The notes under the pieces are model-generated. The model had not been told where the DNA came from and did no database searches. It saw only the letters and a program-made list of their open reading frames with translations. This document shows positions 53,764-61,096 of a stretch of 64,000 bases of DNA, piece by piece; within the stretch, counting starts at the first letter, position 1, and every line of letters starts with the position of its first letter. A program made the position numbers and the translations under genes. The stretch comes from Mariniblastus sp964414815 (GTDB lineage: Bacteria > Planctomycetota > Planctomycetia > Pirellulales > Pirellulaceae), in NCBI GenBank assembly GCA_964414815.1, contig CAYPXY010000015.1, positions 1-64,000 of the forward strand, given 5' to 3'.

Positions 53764-55749
53764 ATGATCCGTTCGCTATTTGTATTTCTGGTTTCGATTT
53801 GCTTTGTTTCTTTCGGATACGTGCCCCCCACTGAGTCGCAAGAGACCACGGAAGGCTCCCGACAATCCGCGGATCCGCAAGATCCCGAATCCACATCCCC
53901 AGACGCGGCTGATTCCGCTCCTGCGAAGACGCTTCCTGTTTTTGTTGATGGGGAATCCCAAGTCGTCCCAGGCTTCCGAAGCCCTCGTTCCTGGATCTGG
54001 CACGATCTGTGGGTGGAAACTGAATTCGATACCGACGGCGATGGCAAACCCGACCGCATGCACGTCTCGGTCTGCCGGCCCGAACAAACCGACACCGAAG
54101 GACTGAAAGTGCCCGTCATCTACGGCACCAGCCCCTACTACAGCGGAGTCAGCGGTGCCGGTCGTGAACATTTCTGGGATCCCAAACATGAACTGGGTGA
54201 AACACCTCCGAAACGTCCAACGTCTCCATCGGTCGAACACCAAAGCAAACGTCCCATCATCACTCGTGAGCTGACAACGACTTGGGTACCACGTGGTTTT
54301 GCGGTCGTTCATTCCTGCTCACCGGGAACAGGGCTTTCCCAAGGCTGCCCAACCGTCGGCGGTGAGAACGAATCTCTGGCTCCGAAAGCTGTCATCGACT
54401 GGCTTAACGGTCGCGCCAAAGGTTACACCGAACCGGATGGAGGCGAAGAAGTGGTTGCCGATTGGTGTACCGGAAATGTTGGCATGATCGGAACCTCCTA
54501 CAACGGTACGCTGCCACTGGCGGCGGCAACGACCGGTGTTGAAGGCCTCAAAGCGATCATTCCCGTTGCCCCCAATACGTCGTACTATCACTACTATCGC
54601 TCGCACGGTCTGATTCGACATCCGGGCGGCTACATGGGCGAGGATATCGACGTGCTGTACGAGTTCATTCACAGTGGCGATCCTGCCAAACGCGAACATT
54701 GCGACTGCGAAGTCCGCGACAAGTTGTTTGCGCAAAACATGGACCGCCTTACGGGCGACTACAACGAATTTTGGGCCGGTCGCGATTACCTGAACAAAAT
54801 CGACAACGTCAAAGCAGCTGTTTTGATGGCGCACGGATTCAATGACTGGAACGTGATGCCCGAACACAGCATTCGTATCTACGAGGCGCTCAACAAGCGT
54901 GGCATTCCCTGTCAGTATTTTGCTCATCAGGGTGGCCACGGCGGCGATCCTCCGCTGAAGATGCTTAACCGTTGGTTTACCCGATACTTGTACGACGTGG
55001 AAAACGGTGTCGAAAACGATCCCAAGTCATGGATTGTCCGGGAAAGTGATTCTGCCTCCGATCCGACGGCTTATCCCGATTACCCTCATCCGGAAGCGAG
55101 TGCCGTCACACTCCAGCTCTCTGGCTCCGGTAAAACCCAAGGCGGCCTAACGGTGGCAAGCGCCGTCGGCCCGAATGCGGCAGGCACCCACCAAGGCGCA
55201 GGGGGCTCAGCGGCTAGTGAGTCAAGTGAATCCGTGGCCGACCGTTGGAAACTTCAAACCTTGACCGACGACGTCTCCCTACGAGGATCTCAATTGGCCC
55301 AAGCCAATGATTCGGCCAACCGGCTGTTGTTCGCCACAGCGGAACTGAAGCAGCCGGTTCATATTTCGGGAACGCCAACGCTCAAGATTCGACTGGCATG
55401 CAGTAAACCCGCTGCCAATCTTTCGGTGTGGTTGGTCTCCTTGCCATGGGAAGGCGACCGCCGCCAGCCCATCACGGACAACTTGATCACACGAGGCTGG
55501 GCCGATCCTCAAAATCACAAGTCGCTCACCGAAAGCGAACCGCTTGTTCCGGGCCAGTTCTACGATCTGGAGTTTACGCTTCAGCCGGATGATCAAGTCA
55601 TCCCTGCGGGGCAGAAAATCGGATTGATGATTTTTTCCTCCGACCGCGATTTCACCTTATGGCCCGAACCCGGAACCGAGTTGACGATTGACATCGAAAA
55701 TACCGAACTGACCCTGCCCATCGTCGGCGGTCAGGATGCACTCAAGTAG
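53764..55749 (+). CDS. X-Pro dipeptidyl-peptidase (S15)/CocE-like hydrolase, secreted
   Basis: A 661-residue exported alpha/beta hydrolase. Signal peptide (MIRSLFVFLVSICFVSFGYV), nucleophile Ser in GMIGTSYNG, Asp in HGFNDWNVMP, His in HQGGHGGDP, and a C-terminal jelly-roll (PVHISGTPTLKIRL). Its stop codon is the TAG of the GTAGGCC end of repeat copy 3. Confidence 0.9.
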   Translation: MIRSLFVFLVSICFVSFGYVPPTESQETTEGSRQSADPQDPESTSPDAADSAPAKTLPVFVDGESQVVPGFRSPRSWIWHDLWVETEFDTDGDGKPDRMHVSVCRPEQTDTEGLKVPVIYGTSPYYSGVSGAGREHFWDPKHELGETPPKRPTSPSVEHQSKRPIITRELTTTWVPRGFAVVHSCSPGTGLSQGCPTVGGENESLAPKAVIDWLNGRAKGYTEPDGGEEVVADWCTGNVGMIGTSYNGTLPLAAATTGVEGLKAIIPVAPNTSYYHYYRSHGLIRHPGGYMGEDIDVLYEFIHSGDPAKREHCDCEVRDKLFAQNMDRLTGDYNEFWAGRDYLNKIDNVKAAVLMAHGFNDWNVMPEHSIRIYEALNKRGIPCQYFAHQGGHGGDPPLKMLNRWFTRYLYDVENGVENDPKSWIVRESDSASDPTAYPDYPHPEASAVTLQLSGSGKTQGGLTVASAVGPNAAGTHQGAGGSAASESSESVADRWKLQTLTDDVSLRGSQLAQANDSANRLLFATAELKQPVHISGTPTLKIRLACSKPAANLSVWLVSLPWEGDRRQPITDNLITRGWADPQNHKSLTESEPLVPGQFYDLEFTLQPDDQVIPAGQKIGLMIFSSDRDFTLWPEPGTELTIDIENTELTLPIVGGQDALK

Positions 55750-55905
55750 GCCGGAACCAGGTCGCGGCGAAACCGCCATCGATTGAACCGTTCATGCCAC
55801 CGCGACCGCAGTTCCGGCACCGCCACTGGGGCATGCCGGAACAGCGCGAACGTGGAAAGACAAAATGACTTCCAACCGTATTGCCGTTTGCATGTTCCGG
55901 CCTAC
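55746..55905. repeat. GTAGGCCGGAAC palindromic repeat, copy 3
   Basis: A 160-bp element with inverted ends GTAGGCCGGAAC and GTTCCGGCCTAC. The TAG in each end is the stop codon of the converging gene on that side (55747-55749 on plus, 55904-55902 on minus). Confidence 0.85.
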
Positions 55906-56420
55906 AGTGCCTTTTCTGCTTCAGCGACCGTGATCATCAACGTCATCGGGTTGATCGGCGAAGGATAAAATCCGCTCTGCTCGTAGAAGCGTTTTGCCTC
56001 CTCAGAAATTGCATGGACCAAAATCGCCCGGACTCCGGCGATCCTTGCCGCTTGAATGATTCGCAGAATGGCATCGCGCAATAGCGCTCGTCCCAAACCT
56101 TTACCGTGATCGTTGCGATCCACTGCCAACCGCCCGATGACAATGACCGGAACGGGTTCAGGCATGTTGCGCCGAACTCGACTTGGCACTGCCGTCCGTT
56201 CAACAGCACCCGCCGCCAGACAATAGTAGGCCACGACTCGCGTTCCCGAATGAGTGCAGACAACGTAAGTTCGAGATGCACCTACGTCTTCATTTTTGAT
56301 CGCTCTTTGCCGAAGCCATTCATTGAGTGAAGACTCGCCACAATCGAATTGAGTCAGATCATGTCCGGATGAGATCGGCTCAGGCGATCGAAATGGATTC
56401 GTCGATTCCTTTGGAGACAC
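55902..56420 (-). CDS. GNAT toxin of a TacT type
   Basis: A 172-residue acetyltransferase with RLAVDRNDHGKGLGRALLRDA (acetyl-CoA loop) and YEQSGF. In TacAT systems it acetylates charged tRNA. It follows the DUF1778 antitoxin gene with six bases between and starts at GTG 56420. Confidence 0.9.
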   Translation of the reverse strand: MSPKESTNPFRSPEPISSGHDLTQFDCGESSLNEWLRQRAIKNEDVGASRTYVVCTHSGTRVVAYYCLAAGAVERTAVPSRVRRNMPEPVPVIVIGRLAVDRNDHGKGLGRALLRDAILRIIQAARIAGVRAILVHAISEEAKRFYEQSGFYPSPINPMTLMITVAEAEKAL

Positions 56421-56426
56421 AAGCGA

Positions 56427-56696
56427 TTAATCCCAAGGTGCTTTGGTACGCAGCAAACGTCGCAGCTTCGAATTCTCGGCCGGCGGCTGATCCAGTAAGG
56501 CCATAAATTGTTTGAACGGCTTCTCGCCAAGTGCAAAATAGCACTTGTCCAGCAACACCGTTTCCGCTTCGCGGCGCGCCGCTTCAATCATGAACTCCGT
56601 ACGAGATTTGCCGACCGCCGCCGCAGCTCGGTCAATCAAATCACGAGCGTTGGCTTGTATTCGGAGATTGATCGTTGAACTTTGGGCGGTTTCCAC
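56427..56696 (-). CDS. DUF1778 antitoxin of a TacA type
   Basis: An 89-residue protein with an N-terminal ribbon-helix-helix (INLRIQANARDLIDRAAAAVGKSRTEFMIEAA) and a C-terminal tail that would bind the toxin. It probably represses the operon. Confidence 0.9.
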   Translation of the reverse strand: METAQSSTINLRIQANARDLIDRAAAAVGKSRTEFMIEAARREAETVLLDKCYFALGEKPFKQFMALLDQPPAENSKLRRLLRTKAPWD

Positions 56697-56743
56697 TGCT
56701 TACTCCAATCATTAACTCACTACCTATTCCTTTGCATCAAATA

Positions 56744-56772
56744 AGCATATGATAATGTGTATACATTGTCAA
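56744..56772 (-). promoter_or_regulatory. Promoter of the DUF1778/GNAT pair
   Basis: On the minus strand: TTGACA, exactly 17 bp, TATGCT. The 8-bp palindrome TGTATACA lies in the spacer and could be the antitoxin operator. Confidence 0.7.
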
Positions 56773-56785
56773 CACATATTATTTA

Positions 56786-56873
56786 TCAATACCCCAACGT
56801 CGGCGATAACCACCGCTCGATCTCGTTGATCGGCATGTTTTTGAGTTTCGCATAGTGCTCGACTTGGTCCTTC
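56786..56873 (-). pseudogene. Second copy of the metH 3' end
   Basis: Matches metH 61097-61184 at 80 of 87 bases. It translates to DQVEHYAKLKNMPINEIERW..LGY with the same stop; upstream the similarity ends abruptly and the sequence is AT-rich. The ROCO gene lies between the two copies. Confidence 0.85.
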
Positions 56874-56938
56874 CGGTATCGCGCCAACACATCGGCCCCC
56901 TTATTGCTTGAAAAATATTTAATCCCAACTCTTTTTTG

Positions 56939-57052
56939 GGCGAGCGACAGATAAAAACTTACCAAGTAGCGGCGTCTCTCCGAGACGGCGACCTTGCGAG
57001 TCTCGGAGAGACTCGCCTACTTTTCCGGTAGATTCTTATCTGCCGCTCGCCT
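56939..57052. repeat. MITE-like element, copy 3
   Basis: A 114-bp element with ends GGCGAGCGACAGATAAAAAC and TTCTTATCTGCCGCTCGCC, and the internal palindrome built on TCTCCGAGAC/GTCTCGGAGA. Confidence 0.75.
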
Positions 57053-57669
57053 TAGCAACATAAATATAAACTGATCCGTATACAAATTCCGAACTGCGAA
57101 TGGATCAAAATACCCCGGCTAACGGAACTGCCGTTGGCCGGGAGGGTGTCAGTACATAATTACTCGTTGTTGGGAGAGTCGTTTTTTTGACCTAGCCCCC
57201 AAAAAAAAGCAGCAAACCGCGTCGTGCGGGAACTTGCGTCCTGCTTAGCGCGCTGCCCAGACTGGTTGCGGCGTTTGCTGCCGACGTCTCCTACACGAGA
57301 CCAACGTTTCGGCTTTTTTGCTTTTTTGCTCATGAGGTCAGAACTCCGGTCAAGACGAGAGCAACTCGCCCATAGATTGCCAAGTCGACGACCAACAAAA
57401 AAAACAACCAACCTCTGTCACTACTGCCGCTGGGATACGCTACGGCGGGCGTTACCTTGAAATGAGACATGTGATACTCCGTGCTATAGATTCCGACCGT
57501 CGCCGCAACTGATATTGCTGTCGCGCGGTCTCGTATAACACGGTCCGGACAAGGCGGACTCGGCGGACAAGTCCAAAGAAAACGCCTCTAGCTCAATGCC
57601 CGAGGCGTGAAAAAAGTTCAGAAAAATTTTTTTTCAGTCCGCTTTTGTCCGATCCGCCTGTCAGTCCGG
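57053..57669. other. Region downstream of the ROCO gene
   Basis: Contains no convincing gene. A basic 57-codon frame on the minus strand (57333-57160, MSKKAKKPKRWSRVG) has no Shine-Dalgarno and is left out. The hairpin at 57582-57608 (ACGCCTC/GAGGCGT), followed on the minus strand by TTTTCTTT, should terminate the ROCO transcript. Confidence 0.4.
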
Positions 57670-60600
57670 TCAATAAGACTCCGCACTACGGGGACCGTCG
57701 TTGTCGCTCAGGCCAGGTTCGCCTAAGTGTTTTTTAGCTTCTCTCAGGTATCTTGCAAAAGACTCATACTCATCGGGAAGGTCGTCCCGATATTCCCTAT
57801 CTCCTTTCAGTATTAAAAACAACGCTCTGCGACTGTTCCAAGTTGGTTCCGGATGCTTTTTAATATATTCATCGCATGCGCACCAAGCTTTTCTGCGGGA
57901 GTCAGGCAATCCTCTGGCAGCAGGTACTGCGGACCATGTTTTCGGTCCCACCTCTCCCCCATCCACCGGTTCAAACTCACTCCGTTCTCCTGTCACCTCG
58001 AACAGCTTCTGTTTGATTCGCGCAAGCAGGTCCTTCTGCTGTCCTGCATCTCCGCCGATCGCGGTGGCATGAATCTCGCCAGCATTTAGATCCACTCGAA
58101 CCAGAATCTGTACGTCGCCATCGCAGACCACCACCCGATCGCGAAATACACTGTCCGCAAGCCCCAGTCGGTCCCGTTGTAATGGCTCATAGGCCAGCCC
58201 AATAAACTGCGGCAGATGGGTGGCAAGCAACAGTTTCAGTTTCATGACGGAAACACTGCCATCCTTGAAGACCTGATTTTGATAGTAGACTGAGCTTCCA
58301 GGTTCGGCCTCCACGGATTCAGGAATACGGTCTACCACCAGATACTTTGCCTCACTGTCATCGTTGGTTACGAAGTCAAACACCAGACGGCTTGTCTTCA
58401 GGAAGTTCAGAACGGCATCGGCTACATTCGTGTCTCCACCGACCAGCACCGTCAACTGATCCATCATACTCTGCCTTGTGACCACGCCTTTGTCGTGTTT
58501 GAACGGCACGATGCCCGGTTCGGTGTCGGTCGTCGCGCTGACCACACGGTACATGACCCCGCGCAACCACGACACCCCGAACACCAGATCGCCCAGCCGG
58601 TCCCGCGCCTCGACAGTTTCGCGCGGCATGAGCAGGTTAAGGCCTCGCTGCCTGGCCATTTCTTTTTTCTCTGCTGCCAACTCTTTGTCGCGCTGAGGAC
58701 AAATCACCACCCCCAAGTTCCGCAGCAGATCAAGGCCCAAGCTATCTTTTTTGTCATTTTCATTGCCCGTTACATTGAAAAACAACGCACTCAGTTCCGC
58801 GCGGGTGATTGGCCCCTTACTCAGCGGGCCATCCTCCGCCTCGCATTGTTCCATTACCTGCCGATAGCCGGCGGGATAACTGTAGTTGATCTCCGGGTGC
58901 AACGCCTGCACCGCCCGTTCAATCGCTCCGCGTAGCACTTCGTACTGCGTCTCATAGTCCAGCCTGGCGAGTTCCTTCTTCGCCATCTCCGATCTCGCGC
59001 CCCTTCCTGTTGTGCCTCGCGGATCCCAATAGTCGCGGACGATCTGCGTACTCAGTTCCGGATCGCCTTGGACCGCATCATTGAGCAGTACTCCCTCGGT
59101 AAAATCCTCATGCACTCCTCGATCTCTATGAGAAAGGACAACGATACTTGGCGCGAATTGCGGCGCGTCGTTCTTTTTTTGATCTTCGTACCAGCCGTAA
59201 CAGCGGACGATCCGCAGCCAATAGTCCAACAGACTTTCGGATCGTGGCTCCGATGCGTTGACGACGATCAGGTAGATGCAGCGTTTGTCGCCAAAGAACG
59301 TCTTGTGCCCGCCGTGAAGTTCAAGATCTCCCCCCAGATCGAAGAACCGCGCCAGCACCGCTTGGTTATTCGGCCCCATTCCATCGAGCCCGACGGTTCG
59401 CAGTTCCCATGCTCGCGTCTTTTCCGGAGTCCCGACAGCCATTCCGCTCGCTTCAATCTGCTGCCACAGATGCGATTTCCCCACCTGCTTTTTGCCGACA
59501 ACGGACATACGAATGGAGAAAATTGGCTCTTGCTCGACGCCGCTGTCCGGCCGAAATTCCAGCAGACGGGCCAGAAGCATTTCCGAATCGCTAATGTAGA
59601 GCGCTTCTATTGGTATTCCCCGCTTGCTCCCACTGGGCAGCGAAAAAGTCAGCGGGTTTCCATCAACGAAGATGCTTCTCCACTCGCGACGTCGCCTCAG
59701 CACAATAGCCCAAGGGTTTCCATCTACGAATTTGTTTTTCCACCCGCCAACCGGGTTACCGCCGGGACAAAGCTGTTTGATCATATCGATAATCGTCTGG
59801 GCGTCACCGATCCGGTTATCCGATATATTGAGCGTCATCAGACCTTTCAGATGGTTCGCAATCTCGCGCGCACCTTCGTCGCCGATCCCGTTATCAGATA
59901 TATCGAGCGTCGTCAAGCCTCCCAGATTGTTCGCAATCTCTCGCGCACCTTCATCGCCGATCTGGTTCACACCTATACAAAGCGTCGAAAGGCTATTCAG
60001 ATGGTTTGCAATCTCGCGCGCACCTCTATAGCCAATCTCGTTACCCCGTATATTGAGCGTCGTCAGATTTTTCAGATGGTTCGCAATCTCGCGCGCACCT
60101 TCGTAACCGGTCCAGTTATACGATATCTTGAGAGTCGTCAGGCCTTTTAGATTGGTCGCAATCTCGCGTGCGCCTTCGTCGCCGATCCGGTTATCCGATA
60201 TATCGAGAGTCGTCAGGCCTTTCAGATTGGTCGCAATCTCGCGCGCACCTGCGTCGCTGATCCCGTTACCTCCTATGCTGAGCGTCGTCAGGCCTTTCAA
60301 GTGGTTCGCAATCTCGCGCGCACCTTCGTAGCCGATCCGGTTATCGGATATATCGAGAGTCGTCAGGCCTTTCAGATGGTTCGCAATCTCGCGCGCACCT
60401 TCGCCGCCGATCCGGTTATCCGATATGTCGAGCGTCGTCAGGCCTTTCAGNNNNNNNNNNNNNNNNNNNNNNNNNNNNNNNNNNNNNNNNNNNNNNNNNN
60501 NNNNNNNNNNNNNNNNNNNNNNNNNNNNNNNNNNNNNNNNNNNNNNNNNNGTTATCGGATATATCGAGAGTCGTCAGGCCTTTCAGATGGTTCGCAATCT

Positions 60601-61033
60601 CGCGCACACCTTCGCCGCCGATCCGGTTATCCGATATGTCGAGCGTCGTCAGGCCTTTCAGATGGTTCGCAATCTCTCTTGCGCCTACTTCGCCGATATC
60701 GTTATCCGATATATAAAGCGTCGTCAGGCCTTCCAGATGGTGGGCAATCTCCCTTGCGCCTGATTCGCCGATATCGTTTCCTGATATGTCGAGCCCCGTC
60801 AGACGGGGCAAGTGGCGGAGCTTGTGGTACACCAAGGCCCGGCAAGTGTTGGCTTCAATCAAGCAGCCTGACAAATCCAGATAGCCCCGCAGTTCATTCT
60901 CGTTCGACCGATCCCACGGCTCATCTGCCGGCAGATACTGTTCCAGTTTAGCTTCGATCTTTTCGCGAATCGTCGGATTGACATCTTCCCATCGTGGGAT
61001 GCTCTTATCCTCCCCAGCATTGTCGTTTTTCAT
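57670..61033 (-). CDS. ROCO protein: LRR - Roc GTPase - COR (gene crosses assembly gap)
   Basis: A ROCO-family protein of over 1,000 residues. N-terminus MKNDNAGEDKS at ATG 61033, then at least twelve leucine-rich repeats of 25 residues (LKGLTTLDISDNRIGDEGARE type; 75-bp DNA units almost identical), then the Roc GTPase with P-loop GKKQVGKS (59496-59473), switch FDLGGDLELHG and VVLSHRD in place of NKxD, then a COR domain (from about 58860) and a C-terminal region. The two sides of the 100-N gap are in different frames only because the gap length is a placeholder. Bacterial ROCO proteins are GTP-dependent scaffolds; targets are unknown. It is flanked by two copies of the metH 3' end. Confidence 0.85.
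60451..60550. other. 100-N scaffold gap inside the LRR array
   Basis: The 111 bases before the gap (60340-60450) and after it (60551-60661) are identical except for one base, so the contig ends may overlap, or an unknown number of 75-bp repeats is missing. Confidence 0.95.
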
Positions 61034-61096
61034 AGGTTTTTGCCATAAGTGATTGATCAAACTCAAAAGTCAGAGTTATTGCCGGGACTACGACGA

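Noticed and set aside
57160..57411. 83-residue basic reading frame on the minus strand
   Set aside because: No RBS, low complexity, between a MITE and a terminator; left as non-coding.
59780..60830. Regular 75-bp repeats that look like a CRISPR array
   Set aside because: There are no unique spacers; the units are in frame, code for leucine-rich repeats and continue into the Roc domain.
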